Assembly: GCF_015476655.1 (NCBI RefSeq)
Contig: NZ_JABFHF010000030.1
Location: 1-64,000, forward strand
Direction: 5' to 3'
DNA from: Aquiflexum lacus
GTDB taxonomy: Bacteria > Bacteroidota > Bacteroidia > Cytophagales > Cyclobacteriaceae
DNA length: 64,000 nucleotides
Numbering within the stretch: position 1 is the first letter of the stretch; the number at the start of each line of letters is the position of its first letter. The notes under the pieces were generated by a model. The model made no database searches and was not told the DNA's origin. It saw only the letters and a program-made list of their open reading frames with translations. Shown one piece after another: positions 1-9,690 of this stretch. The translations under genes were made by a program, and so were the position numbers.

Positions 1-60
1 TATTATAGATTTAATGCTATCTGTAGTTCTAAACACTCGATTTCAAAATCTGTCATTGGT
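1..60 (-). repeat. inverted copy of the intergenic repeat found at 27.6 kb
   Basis: The first 60 bases are the reverse complement of about 27612-27671, with one difference near the edge. The match runs off the left window boundary, so this is the tail of a longer repeat whose remainder lies outside. It lies downstream of trmB and contains no gene. Confidence 0.85.
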
Positions 61-82
61 ACCCTAAGCAAATCATATAACC

Positions 83-120
83 CAAGTCTTATGTCTCAAG
101 TCTTATATCTCAAATCTCAC
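83..120. repeat. short 14-bp tandem repeat
   Basis: Two near-identical 14-bp units beginning CAAGTCTTAT are followed by a degenerate partial third unit, just downstream of the trmB stop. No function is visible. Confidence 0.6.
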
Positions 121-128
121 TTAACCTT

Positions 129-788
129 TCAGGCAAACTTAAACTTCAGATACTTGATCTTTTCCCCTTTTTCACTGAATAGGGTTTCATACTTGGTTTT
201 GATGCCATGGTGTATGTCTTTCATTGGAGACTCGTAAAAATCATGGGTGTGGAATATAACTTCGCAATCATCCCTCTGCTCAACCAACTCCAAGGTATAA
301 TCAAATAGACCGGTATTGTCAGTCTTGAAATGTATGATCCCGTCTTTTTTCAAAAGTGGTTTATACATTTCTAAGAACCTTGGAGATGTCAATCTCCTCT
401 TTTCGTCACCTTCTCTAGGAAAAGGGTCAGGAAAAGTAATCCAAAGCTCCGAAATCTCATTTGTTGAAAAATAATTTTCCAACAATTGTATTTGGGTTCT
501 TAAAAAAGCCACGTTGTCCAAACCTTCTGAAATAGCTATTGTGCTTCCTTTCCAAATTCGGGATCCTTTGATATCTACACCAATAAAGTTTTTCTCGTGA
601 TAATGTCTTGCCAACCCAACGGTGAATTCTCCCCTTCCACAGGCCAATTCAACAACGATCGGATTGTTATTTTCAAACTGCAGCGCATTCCAATTCCCTT
701 TGATGACTTCAAAAATCTCTTTCCCCAGTTGGACAACATTTCTGTTGGCCTCATTTTCTTTGAATCTTTGCAGTTTTCTCCTGCTCAT
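129..788 (-). CDS. trmB: tRNA (guanine-N7-)-methyltransferase TrmB
   Basis: Methylates G46 in the variable loop of tRNAs using S-adenosylmethionine; cytoplasmic. The 219-residue length is normal. The SAM-binding loop VVELACGRGEF is at about residues 45-55, and an acidic ribose-binding residue follows in FIGVDIKGSR near 70. The family signature FPDPFPREGDEKRRL is at about 119-133. It is the last gene of a long minus-strand operon, starting 2 bp after the folC stop. Well recognised; little doubt about function. Confidence 0.93.
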   Translation of the reverse strand: MSRRKLQRFKENEANRNVVQLGKEIFEVIKGNWNALQFENNNPIVVELACGRGEFTVGLARHYHEKNFIGVDIKGSRIWKGSTIAISEGLDNVAFLRTQIQLLENYFSTNEISELWITFPDPFPREGDEKRRLTSPRFLEMYKPLLKKDGIIHFKTDNTGLFDYTLELVEQRDDCEVIFHTHDFYESPMKDIHHGIKTKYETLFSEKGEKIKYLKFKFA

Positions 789-790
789 AA

Positions 791-2080
791 CTATAAATCC
801 TTGATTTCGGCAACCACAAATGTACTGCCTCCTATAAATATTAGATCTTCTTTTGCTGCAATTTTCCTGACGTAATCAATGGCATCATTGACATCTTTAA
901 TGATTACTCCATTTAACTCAAATTTTAGAGCCTCTTGGTACAAATGGGCTGCAGGCATAGCTCTTGGGATTTTTGCCTCACAAAACACATAATTGGCATT
1001 TTTGGGAAGCAATGATAGCACCTTCGTAATATCCTTATCCTTAACCATACCGATGACCATATACAGGTTCTTAAATTGAATTTGCTCCAACTGATTCACG
1101 ATGAATCTTATCCCATCTTCATTATGGCCAGTATCACAAATGGTAAGCGGATTATTACTCAAAACCTGCCATCTTCCTTTGAGTCCGGTATTCTTGACTA
1201 TATTGGATAAACCTGAGTCCAAATGGATATTTTCGATCTTCCACCCTTTAGAGACTAAAATCTCGATTGATTTCAAAATTCCGGGAAGATTATTTGCCTG
1301 ATAATTTCCATTGAGATCCAATTCAATGGTATCAATTATTTCATTATTGGTTACTTCAAAAATAGATTTTCCATTTTCATTCACACTTGTTTTTTTTACT
1401 GAGTAGGTTTCTTCGGCAAAAAAAATCGGTGCTTGATGTGAATCGCATTGAGTTATAAATACAGGTGTAGTTTCTTTTTGTTTCTGACTGATAATGACAG
1501 GGATATTTGGCTTGATAATTCCTGCTTTTTCGAAAGCAATTTTATCCAAAGTATCACCCAAAAATTCCATATGATCCATCCCAATATTTGTGATTATCGA
1601 AATTTCGGGTTGAATAATATTTGTGCTATCCAGCCTGCCTCCCATGCCTACCTCAATGACTGCAGCATCAACTTGCTCCTTGGCAAAAAACCAAAAGGCC
1701 ATACCAACCGTCATCTCAAAAAAACTCGGCTTTAACTCCTCTATAAAGATCTTGTTATTGGACACAAAGTTTACGACCTCTTTATCAGGTATTTCCACTC
1801 CGTTGATTTTTATTCTTTCGGTGAAAGACTTAAGATGCGGAGATGTATATAAACCTACCTTATAACCTGCCTCCATTAAAACCGAACAGATGGCATGGGA
1901 AGTACTTCCTTTACCATTTGTACCGGCTACATGAATACTTTTAAACTGATTTTGAGGATTTCCCAAATGGTCACAAAGAGCTACGGTATTGCTGAGGTCT
2001 TTTTTGAAGGCAGCAGCCCCTATGCGCTGGAACATGGGTAATGCATTGAACAGGTAGTCCAATGTTTCCTGATAGGTCAT
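791..2080 (-). CDS. folC: bifunctional dihydrofolate synthase / folylpolyglutamate synthase
   Basis: Mur-ligase-family ATP-dependent ligase that adds glutamate to dihydropteroate and folates. The ATP-binding loop HVAGTNGKGSTSHAI is at about residues 50-64. A later VIEVGMGGRLDSTN segment, near residue 140, is typical of FolC, and the C-terminal domain carries CDTGHNEDG. At 429 residues it is the usual length. It lies 3 bp downstream of the TonB-like gene and 2 bp upstream of trmB, so it is surely co-transcribed with them. Confidence 0.93.
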   Translation of the reverse strand: MTYQETLDYLFNALPMFQRIGAAAFKKDLSNTVALCDHLGNPQNQFKSIHVAGTNGKGSTSHAICSVLMEAGYKVGLYTSPHLKSFTERIKINGVEIPDKEVVNFVSNNKIFIEELKPSFFEMTVGMAFWFFAKEQVDAAVIEVGMGGRLDSTNIIQPEISIITNIGMDHMEFLGDTLDKIAFEKAGIIKPNIPVIISQKQKETTPVFITQCDSHQAPIFFAEETYSVKKTSVNENGKSIFEVTNNEIIDTIELDLNGNYQANNLPGILKSIEILVSKGWKIENIHLDSGLSNIVKNTGLKGRWQVLSNNPLTICDTGHNEDGIRFIVNQLEQIQFKNLYMVIGMVKDKDITKVLSLLPKNANYVFCEAKIPRAMPAAHLYQEALKFELNGVIIKDVNDAIDYVRKIAAKEDLIFIGGSTFVVAEIKDL

Positions 2081-2083
2081 GGA

Positions 2084-3043
2084 TTAATCTACTTTGATGA
2101 TAAAAGTGATTCTACCTTGGGAGAATTCAGCAGTTGCTGCCCCACCCTGTCGCTTAAAGTTTATCTGATTAATAACTGTTCGGTAATAAGCCAAAACTTC
2201 ATTAGAGACATTGTATTCCCTAGGAACAGCCTGAACTATTTTCCCGTTATCATCAACTGTAATATTAAAAACTATCTTTCCATTCCTCGTAGATACATTA
2301 TCTCTAATATTTGGCCTTGAGGCAAAATCCCAACCTGCCAGTTCAAGGTTATAACCGGAAGCTGGACCTGGTATTCCTTCTCCCGAACCTGAACCCATTA
2401 TAGCCCTACCGTCAATCGTACCTGTGGGCTTGCCTTCATCTCCTTTTTGGGTAGAAGCACCTTGTGCGCTACCCGCGGCAGGCTGTGAACCTGATCCTGT
2501 TGTGCCACCTGCTCCGAAAATCGCTCTTTGATCTATTTTTGGTTTTTCTTCGGCTTTGGTGGTGGTCTTCTCTGCTTCACTGACAGAAGGTTGGGTGACG
2601 GGTGTGGTTTCTTTTTTTGCTGGACTTGGATCCTTTACAGCAGGTGTAGGTTTTTCACTCGCTTTTACCGGGCTGGGAGTTTTTGATAATGCTTCCACGG
2701 TAGGCTTAGCTGTTGTAGTTGCCGGCTTGGCTGCTTCTGTTTTCGGTTGTGTAACTGGCACTGTAGCTTCCACAGGTTGAGGTGCCTGATCTCCGGGGGC
2801 AGGTGTCTGAGAATTTGGGGTTTGGGCTTCTGAAGGAGGTGAATTGGTTTGGTTATTACCGCTTCCAAAATCCGAAAAACCCAGATTCAGTTCCATTCCG
2901 TATTTTGGCAAGGGGGGAACCTGTTCACGCCACACGACAATGAAAAAAATAGCCAACAATACCAACACATTAACAATGATGGTAATGATCAAGGCTTTCC
3001 TTTTATTTTCTGCCTCTTGACTATCTGCTTCCCAAATCTGCAT
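2084..3043 (-). CDS. TonB-like energy transducer
   Basis: Predicted inner-membrane-anchored periplasmic protein that couples ExbB/ExbD to outer-membrane partners. Starting from the ATG at 3043, it has one transmembrane helix at about residues 18-38. A long Pro/Ala/Thr/Lys-rich linker follows, then a Gly/Ser-rich segment, then a C-terminal TonB-like domain of about 90 residues (GKIVFNITVDDNGKIVQAV). This start overlaps the exbD stop and is preferred over an in-frame start 21 codons upstream inside exbD. Its substrate is unknown; it may serve the beta-barrel gene of the same operon. Confidence 0.85.
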   Translation of the reverse strand: MQIWEADSQEAENKRKALIITIIVNVLVLLAIFFIVVWREQVPPLPKYGMELNLGFSDFGSGNNQTNSPPSEAQTPNSQTPAPGDQAPQPVEATVPVTQPKTEAAKPATTTAKPTVEALSKTPSPVKASEKPTPAVKDPSPAKKETTPVTQPSVSEAEKTTTKAEEKPKIDQRAIFGAGGTTGSGSQPAAGSAQGASTQKGDEGKPTGTIDGRAIMGSGSGEGIPGPASGYNLELAGWDFASRPNIRDNVSTRNGKIVFNITVDDNGKIVQAVPREYNVSNEVLAYYRTVINQINFKRQGGAATAEFSQGRITFIIKVD

Positions 3044-3044
3044 T

Positions 3045-3437
3045 TTATTTATAAGGTTTTGTTGCAATAGACACGTTGGCTTCCAAACCGGCCGCGATGC
3101 CACCAATTTCTACCAGATATTCTACAGGTACCTCTTTGTCAATATGAAGAACTACCTGTCCTTTTTTGTCTTGAAGTAAATTAGCCAATTCCGTTTTGAC
3201 CTGTTCTCTGGATATCACCTTATCATTAACGGAAAATTTAAGGTCTTTGGTTACGGTAACAGTAATTTCCTGCATCACGATATCCGAAGCTTCACTCGAA
3301 GGAAGATTTACCGGTAATCCTGAAGGTGTAATAAATGAAGAAGTCAACATGAAGAATATCAATAACAGAAATATTATATCTGTCATGGATGACATACTGA
3401 ATGCCGCATCAACTTTGTGTTTGGATTGCAGTGCCAT
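3045..3437 (-). CDS. exbD: ExbD/TolR biopolymer transport protein
   Basis: Inner-membrane proton-channel partner of ExbB. The protein is about 130 residues: a short cytoplasmic N-terminus, a single transmembrane helix (SMTDIIFLLLIFFML, with the conserved membrane Asp in MTD), then a periplasmic domain. The ATG at 3437 overlaps the exbB stop and is preferred over a start 8 codons earlier. The order exbB-exbD-tonB with overlaps indicates one complex. Confidence 0.92.
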   Translation of the reverse strand: MALQSKHKVDAAFSMSSMTDIIFLLLIFFMLTSSFITPSGLPVNLPSSEASDIVMQEITVTVTKDLKFSVNDKVISREQVKTELANLLQDKKGQVVLHIDKEVPVEYLVEIGGIAAGLEANVSIATKPYK

Positions 3438-3438
3438 A

Positions 3439-4131
3439 TTATTTGTCTTGCAATAAGTCAATGAATTCCACAGTGGTATATTCCATACTGTGGACCAGTT
3501 TAGAAACCTGGGTTACCAAGTAATTGTACCCCAAATAGGCAACAATACCGACTACCAAACCAGTGGCAGTAGTAATCATTGCCTCATAGATACCCGTAGA
3601 AAGGAGTTTTGGAGAAACCATCCCTTCTTCTTGTGCCACTCCGATAAATGCCTTGATCATACCTGCCACAGTGCCCAGAAACCCGATCATTGGAGCTGCA
3701 CCAGCAACTGTAGCAAGTAATCCTAGGTTCTTTTCTAGTTTGTAGATTTCAATTTTCCCTACGTTCTCTATGGACACTTCAATGTTTTTAAGTGGACTAC
3801 CAATTCTTTCCAAACCTTTGGTAATCATATTTGATACAGGATTATTTTCTCCCTGACAAAGCATTTTGGCCTGATCAATCTTCCCTCCTTGAACCAAGAT
3901 TTTGATCTGATCCATGAGATGCTTGGGTGACTTGGAAGCTTTCCGAAGTGTGATCAATTTTTCTACAAAAATGTAAATTGCCAAGACAAACAGGATATAT
4001 AATGGAATCATCATATATCCGCCTTTAATCATTAAATCCAGCAATCCAATGCTGTCTTTACCGCTTTCCATTACTGAAAGGGAATCGGCCATAAACTGAC
4101 CATCTGTACTCAAGGTTTGTGCTAAAATCAT
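3439..4131 (-). CDS. exbB: ExbB/TolQ/MotA proton-channel protein
   Basis: Inner-membrane protein that forms the proton-conducting motor with ExbD. It has a first transmembrane helix (MMIPLYILFVLAIYIFVEKL, about residues 40-59), a cytoplasmic loop and two C-terminal helices. The second is followed by the conserved MIGFLGTVAGMIKAF and the third by ITTATGLVVGIVAYLGYNYL. The length of 230 residues is typical. It starts 1 bp after the SPOR gene stop. Confidence 0.93.
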   Translation of the reverse strand: MILAQTLSTDGQFMADSLSVMESGKDSIGLLDLMIKGGYMMIPLYILFVLAIYIFVEKLITLRKASKSPKHLMDQIKILVQGGKIDQAKMLCQGENNPVSNMITKGLERIGSPLKNIEVSIENVGKIEIYKLEKNLGLLATVAGAAPMIGFLGTVAGMIKAFIGVAQEEGMVSPKLLSTGIYEAMITTATGLVVGIVAYLGYNYLVTQVSKLVHSMEYTTVEFIDLLQDK

Positions 4132-4132
4132 T

Positions 4133-4897
4133 TTAATATTTCAAAATCCAAGAAGATTCATTTAATTCTACCTTTGCAGTTTCCATGGCTTTGGTAGCGG
4201 ATTCTAGATCCTCGTACCTTCCAACGGAAATCCGGTAGTTGTTCGTATTACCGAAGGGAAAAATAATCCATGCACTTCTTCCCTTATCAATCATTTTTTG
4301 TGCTTCTGCCCTAGCTATTCTTTCATTGGGTGAACTTGCTACGATTACATTATAGTATGGGATTTGCCCCCTCCTATCCACCACAATAATTTCTGGGGTA
4401 AATACCTCAGGAGATTCGACAACATCAGGTGTTTCAATTTCCGCTTCACCTGAGCTTCCCAAATCTTCCATTTCATCTGACTCGGGGTCTAAATCTTCAT
4501 TTACTTCAGCTAATGGTTCTTCAGAAATTGATTCTTCCGAAACTGTTGGGCTATAAGTCTCCAAACCTGATTCAGGCAAATAGTAAAGAAAGTAGGCTAT
4601 CGAACCTAGGATAATGACAATTAAAAAAACCAGAGATAGCAATAAAGGCACTTGGCTTTTCGTCTTTCTCGGAATCTTTTTTTCAGATTTGATTTTAATA
4701 GGCGAGGCTACAATTTCAGGTTTTTCTTGAATGACTGGATTTATACTATCAGAACTAACAATACTTTCCTTTATAAACTCACTTTTCTCGCTTTTTTCGG
4801 GTTCAATAGTTGATGCGATTGGCGTTACTTCCACAAAAGGGAAACCATAATCTTTATCTTCTATGTTAGGTTTGTTTTGGTTTTCTCTTTCAGTCAT
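4133..4897 (-). CDS. SPOR-domain membrane protein
   Basis: A 254-residue protein with a charged N-terminal cytoplasmic region and one transmembrane helix at about residues 84-107. An acidic low-complexity Glu/Ser-rich linker follows, then a C-terminal SPOR domain (about 175-254, YNVIVASSPNE to the end). SPOR domains bind denuded glycan strands at the septum. Placement between a beta-barrel gene and exbBD-tonB suggests an envelope role, but no specific function can be given. Confidence 0.85.
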   Translation of the reverse strand: MTERENQNKPNIEDKDYGFPFVEVTPIASTIEPEKSEKSEFIKESIVSSDSINPVIQEKPEIVASPIKIKSEKKIPRKTKSQVPLLLSLVFLIVIILGSIAYFLYYLPESGLETYSPTVSEESISEEPLAEVNEDLDPESDEMEDLGSSGEAEIETPDVVESPEVFTPEIIVVDRRGQIPYYNVIVASSPNERIARAEAQKMIDKGRSAWIIFPFGNTNNYRISVGRYEDLESATKAMETAKVELNESSWILKY

Positions 4898-4991
4898 GAT
4901 TAGGGCACTTATCAGTTTGCGAAGCTACTTCAATTGAATCAAAAGGCAAATTTGTTTTACAGCAATGATCTCTTATTAGGCTTTCTGCTAT

Positions 4992-6668
4992 TTAAAATTT
5001 GTAGGTAGCTCCTACAATCCCTTGAATACCTCTGACCGGATAATTCAGAAACCGCTGATTGGTTCTGTTCAAGAGGTTGTTGCCTATTACAAAAGCAGAA
5101 ATCTGCTCAGTTATCTGATAATCTGCCTTAAGCTGTAAATCTAGAATAGCAGGTAATCTTTGTGAAGCTTCATTTTGCTGATTAAATCCTTGGATACCTC
5201 CCATCAAATGTGCGTTGAACTGGATCAACCAATTTTCCTCAGGAAGAAATTGATTGTTGATCAAAACCTCCCACTCAGGTCTATGATACGCTGCATTCAA
5301 AGTACTTAGCGTATATTGGTAATAATCAATATTGGCATCAACCTTATACCAATTTTCATATTCCCAACCTAACTTAACCGTATAATTCAACAGTCTGGTA
5401 TTTTCATCGTAAAGCATATTGAACCTTAAGCTGTCAGTAAGGGTGTTGGCAAAGAAATGCATATTTCTGAATTTTCCGACATTGAAACCTGCTTCATAAG
5501 TGAATTCATCCAATAATTTACCTTTTACACCTGCTCCTGTTTTGAAATTTTGAATGGTATTGAGCAACTGATCACTTGGCCCCAAAAATGGGTTTTCCAT
5601 GACAAAGTCATGATAGGTCTTTCTGATGACATCTCCTTCAAAGCCTGCATATACTCCAAATTCATCCTGAATCATATACTGTCCATGAAGTACAGGAAAT
5701 ATATGAAAATCTGAATTTTTATTAAGTGTAATATCATTTTCAAAAACCAAATTAACCCCCGCTTTCACCAAGAGGTTTTCATTATGGTATCTCACATACG
5801 GGTTAATTCTAAAATAATTCCTTTTGATATCAGAATACAACTCATCTCTAGGACTTGTCAAAGACAAATCAAGGTTTATGGCCGTTTTCAGGTAATCTTC
5901 AAACCAAAAATCAGTATTACCTTTGAAAGCAATTTCATTTTCCGATGCAGCATAATTGTCACTAAATCCCCTAATACTCAACATACCGCTGTAATTAAGG
6001 CCATCCATTTTTTCAATGTTTTGGACACCTGCAGTAAGTTGAAATGTGTTGAGAATATTTTGATTCGGTATAAAATCTTCAAAAACCGGATTCATGGGAT
6101 CATAACCATAAAAGTTAAATTTATGTCTGTCATATTTTAATCCTCCATATAATTGGAATACATCTTTAAAAATAGTCCCATCAGCTGTCACATTGGTAAA
6201 TGTCTCTGCGGAGTTTCTTCCATCTACAGGACCTGTATAAAACCCCTGATGCCTTACTTTTGCAGAGAAATCATAGTCAGAATCTTCCCAACTGGTATAT
6301 CTAGCTTCAAGTAACGGTGAACTGTAATTACCTAATCCAAATCTTACAAATCCCGGATAAAGTTCTTCATTATTTCTTTGAAAGTTTTTCTGGGCAACTT
6401 CTGTTTTAATATCCAGTGGCGGCAAAGAAAGAAAAAAGGGCTCTACTGTGTAATTATAATTACTGGTACTTTTAGCGCTTGGCAATGCCGGTACCCTTTC
6501 GAATTTTCTGGGTTGCGTGGGCAAAGTCAAAACCCTGTCCTTCCGAATAATAAACTCTTGGTCTTTGACCTCACCTGTCTGTTGGCCTAAAGCTTTTTCG
6601 GTAGAGACTCCCGACAGAATCATACCAAAAAGAATAAATACGAATCCAAAACGAATATTTACTTTCAT
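4992..6668 (-). CDS. plugless TonB-dependent-receptor-like outer membrane beta-barrel
   Basis: A 558-residue secreted protein with a signal peptide (FGFVFILFGMILSGV). Alternating amphipathic strands fill the sequence and it ends in Phe (VGATYKF), as outer-membrane barrels do. NNLLNR near the C-terminus resembles the last strands of TonB-dependent receptors. I see no plug domain, and the length is short for a true receptor. It is 15 bp downstream of the giant TPR gene and upstream of SPOR/exbB/exbD/tonB, so it probably works with them in the envelope. Confidence 0.75.
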   Translation of the reverse strand: MKVNIRFGFVFILFGMILSGVSTEKALGQQTGEVKDQEFIIRKDRVLTLPTQPRKFERVPALPSAKSTSNYNYTVEPFFLSLPPLDIKTEVAQKNFQRNNEELYPGFVRFGLGNYSSPLLEARYTSWEDSDYDFSAKVRHQGFYTGPVDGRNSAETFTNVTADGTIFKDVFQLYGGLKYDRHKFNFYGYDPMNPVFEDFIPNQNILNTFQLTAGVQNIEKMDGLNYSGMLSIRGFSDNYAASENEIAFKGNTDFWFEDYLKTAINLDLSLTSPRDELYSDIKRNYFRINPYVRYHNENLLVKAGVNLVFENDITLNKNSDFHIFPVLHGQYMIQDEFGVYAGFEGDVIRKTYHDFVMENPFLGPSDQLLNTIQNFKTGAGVKGKLLDEFTYEAGFNVGKFRNMHFFANTLTDSLRFNMLYDENTRLLNYTVKLGWEYENWYKVDANIDYYQYTLSTLNAAYHRPEWEVLINNQFLPEENWLIQFNAHLMGGIQGFNQQNEASQRLPAILDLQLKADYQITEQISAFVIGNNLLNRTNQRFLNYPVRGIQGIVGATYKF

Positions 6669-6683
6669 GAATTTCTTTCTTCT

Positions 6684-9671
6684 TTATTTAATAGTAGCCA
6701 ATTTTTCCCTTGCCATTGCTTTTATTTCCGGATTCGTGGAACCCTCCAATATGGATTCTAAGGTCGCCTTGGCCTGGAAATCCTCCTCTAACTTGATATA
6801 ATTATCAGCCAACAAGATGAAACACCTCCCATACCAATAATCATGGGAAGAAAACGGTGCCACAAAATCAAAAATTGCATTATTGGATTGAGTATAATCA
6901 GGCTTTTTCGAATAGCTTTCTGCCAAAAGGAACAAGCCTTCAGCACCATGTACTGTTTTATACTCATTGACCAAATCCATCAAAGTTTCATCCGCTAAAC
7001 TATTGTCACCCTTCCTCCGATATGCTTTAGCTTTGAGCAACATGGCCTCAGGAATTGCATCCTGTGTCACACTTCCCAAAGAAATGACCTTGTCAGCAAA
7101 ATAAATGACTGAGTCATAGGATTGGGTTTGATAATAAGCGAGCATCAAGCCATTGTTAGATTCAAATTCCTCGATTTTATTTCGGGCATAATTACTCGAT
7201 TCTCTCAAATAGGGTATGGCATTTTTAAAATTCTCATTCTCCAGTTCAATCGTGGCAATGCGTTGAACAGCCCGTAATCTTTGTGGTGAATTTTTCTCCC
7301 TTTCAATTTGGTAAAAGTACTCCAATGCCAATACCTTATTATCCAACTTATAATAGGAATCGCCAATGAAATAATTGGCTTCAGCTGTATTTGCAGACTG
7401 AGGATAATTTTTCAAATAACCTGTAAAGGCTTTAATAGCCTGGTCAAAGGTTCCCCCAAAAAACAGGTTTTTGGCCGCTTCATACTCAAGGTTCTGTAGA
7501 CTTTTGTTGTCAGGATTGGCATTTCTATAGCGGCTGAGATACTGTGAGAATTCACCGGTACGACCTTGTAAAGTCAATGCCTCCTGTAGACCAACCAAAG
7601 CTGCCTCTGCATTAGAGGAATTAGGATGGTTTTCCAGGATTCGTTTATATTCATTGATGGTTTGATCATAATTTTGCATAGAAAAATTGGCCACAGCACT
7701 TCCTTCAAGAGCGAAAGGCACAAAATGACTATTGGGCCTACTGCTGATCAATCTGGCAAAACCATCTCTTGCTTCCTCATACCTCATTTCTTCCATATTA
7801 ATTTGAGATTTTTGGAATAAAGCATCTTCAAAATACAATGAATTGGGGTGATTGGTAATCAATTTATCCAATTGATCAATGGCTTGATTGTTTCTGTTCT
7901 GAAAATTATAAACAACACCCGACCTGAAATACACATAATCTATATAGGTGTTATTCTCTTGAACAGCCTTTTGGAAAATATTCTGGGCATCTGAAAATCT
8001 TTTCTGCACATAATAGATATCCCCCAATCGGATTACAGACTCATCATAATTGGTAGCATCATCGGTTTTCCCTACTCTTTCGACATAATTTTTAAACTGC
8101 GTCTCTGCTTTTGCATATTGTTGGGTATTAAAAAAGGCATATCCAAGTCCATAATATGATTTTTGGAGATATGGGTCTGCAGGTCTAGGTCTCATAGCTT
8201 GAAGTGCTTCATAAGAACTGATGGCTTGGGCCAAATCATTCTGAGACGCAAAGTTTTCCCCTTTCCAAAAGTGTGTCTGAACAACTATATCCTTATCTTC
8301 CGGGAATTTTAATGATTTATTAAAATAAGTAGTTGCCAAATCGTGTTTCTTGTCACGGTAATAAACAATACCTTGGTAGAAAGTAATTTTCTGATAAGCC
8401 GCATTAATTCTTGAGGACCTTTTGGGCATTTTCTCTATGTGGTCTATTGCTCTGAGATAATTACTCGTATTGATCAAGGCATCAGTCAGCAATTCATCAG
8501 CTTCTTTGGCATATGGTCCTTGTGGATAGGTGCTCAGATAAGTGTCAAGGGCATTCACAGCATCTTGAAAACTCCCACGTTCCAGGTTTACTTTGGCGTA
8601 GTTGACCAATGCCTCTTCTTTGATTTTGGGATCAATATCACTTTTATAGGCAGCATTGAAGCTATTGGAGGCAAATTGGGGATCGTTGAGCTTCAGATAG
8701 GAATGCCCGAGGTAATAACTGGAGACCTGTCCGATCTGATCATCATTTACAGCAGTGACTTTAAAGTAATCCGTTGCCCTTTGAAAATTCTGAATTTCAA
8801 ATTGCGCTACTCCGGCTTTATAAATCTGTGACCTATCCAAATCTCTTTTTCTTGAATTTACGAAAGCGTCATAATTGATTGCCGCTTGCTGAAAATTCCT
8901 TTTTTCAAAATATGCCTCTGCCAAATAAAGGTGAATCTCTTCTTTTCTATCCAAAGTTTTTCTGGATTGGATAACCGATTCTCCGTAGGAGATCAAATCA
9001 TCAAAATATCCTTGCTTATAATAAATCCCGGAAAGCATATAAGGGACTCTTTGACTGTAAAAAGGTGTTTTGTCGGCTTCTTTGAAATCGGCAATAGCTT
9101 GGTCAAATTGTCCATTCTCCATGGCTATATAACCAGCATAATAATAGGCGTCAGGGCTATATTCGACTCTCAAAGGTTTCACCTGATTAAAATATCCCAA
9201 AGCATTATTATAGTCTTTTAGCTGAAAAAAAGAATAGCCTGTTTTGAACAAAACTTCTGATTTTTGCTTCGGGGATATATTTCCAGTGTTTACTTTTTGA
9301 AATGCAGGAATAGCCTCTCTATAATTTCTTTTATCAAAAAAGTGGCTACCCAATATAAATGCAGCCTCGTTGACTTTGGGACTGTTGGGGTAGTTTCTGA
9401 TAAAATAATAAATCAAATCGGCAGCTCCCGGATTTTCTATTTTTAGTGCTGAGACAGCATGGTGAAAATCAACTAAAACACTCTGATTCTCCTCCAAAGT
9501 AACATCTTTCAGATTTTCAAATTCAAATCTCGTAGCACTGAACAGCTGCTTTTGAAAAAGATCAAGATTTTCATCTAAAACTATCTGATTTCCGGATTGA
9601 TAAAGACCTGATTGTGAATATCCCGTTAGGACTATCCAAAGACTCAATAGCAGTACAAAACTTTTCTTCAT
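6684..9671 (-). CDS. large secreted tetratricopeptide-repeat protein
   Basis: About 995 residues with a clear signal peptide (MKKSFVLLLSLWIVLTGYSQ). TPR units of about 34-36 residues fill nearly the whole protein (for example YYAGYIAMENGQFDQAIADF and YLGHSYLKLNDPQFASNSF). The start at 9671 is chosen because it begins the signal peptide; an in-frame start 28 codons earlier lies inside holA. TPR solenoids are protein scaffolds. The operon context points to an outer-membrane or periplasmic assembly role together with the barrel and ExbBD/TonB. The partner cannot be read from the sequence. Confidence 0.88.
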   Translation of the reverse strand: MKKSFVLLLSLWIVLTGYSQSGLYQSGNQIVLDENLDLFQKQLFSATRFEFENLKDVTLEENQSVLVDFHHAVSALKIENPGAADLIYYFIRNYPNSPKVNEAAFILGSHFFDKRNYREAIPAFQKVNTGNISPKQKSEVLFKTGYSFFQLKDYNNALGYFNQVKPLRVEYSPDAYYYAGYIAMENGQFDQAIADFKEADKTPFYSQRVPYMLSGIYYKQGYFDDLISYGESVIQSRKTLDRKEEIHLYLAEAYFEKRNFQQAAINYDAFVNSRKRDLDRSQIYKAGVAQFEIQNFQRATDYFKVTAVNDDQIGQVSSYYLGHSYLKLNDPQFASNSFNAAYKSDIDPKIKEEALVNYAKVNLERGSFQDAVNALDTYLSTYPQGPYAKEADELLTDALINTSNYLRAIDHIEKMPKRSSRINAAYQKITFYQGIVYYRDKKHDLATTYFNKSLKFPEDKDIVVQTHFWKGENFASQNDLAQAISSYEALQAMRPRPADPYLQKSYYGLGYAFFNTQQYAKAETQFKNYVERVGKTDDATNYDESVIRLGDIYYVQKRFSDAQNIFQKAVQENNTYIDYVYFRSGVVYNFQNRNNQAIDQLDKLITNHPNSLYFEDALFQKSQINMEEMRYEEARDGFARLISSRPNSHFVPFALEGSAVANFSMQNYDQTINEYKRILENHPNSSNAEAALVGLQEALTLQGRTGEFSQYLSRYRNANPDNKSLQNLEYEAAKNLFFGGTFDQAIKAFTGYLKNYPQSANTAEANYFIGDSYYKLDNKVLALEYFYQIEREKNSPQRLRAVQRIATIELENENFKNAIPYLRESSNYARNKIEEFESNNGLMLAYYQTQSYDSVIYFADKVISLGSVTQDAIPEAMLLKAKAYRRKGDNSLADETLMDLVNEYKTVHGAEGLFLLAESYSKKPDYTQSNNAIFDFVAPFSSHDYWYGRCFILLADNYIKLEEDFQAKATLESILEGSTNPEIKAMAREKLATIK

Positions 9672-9690
9672 GGGTAATAGCCGCAAAATT

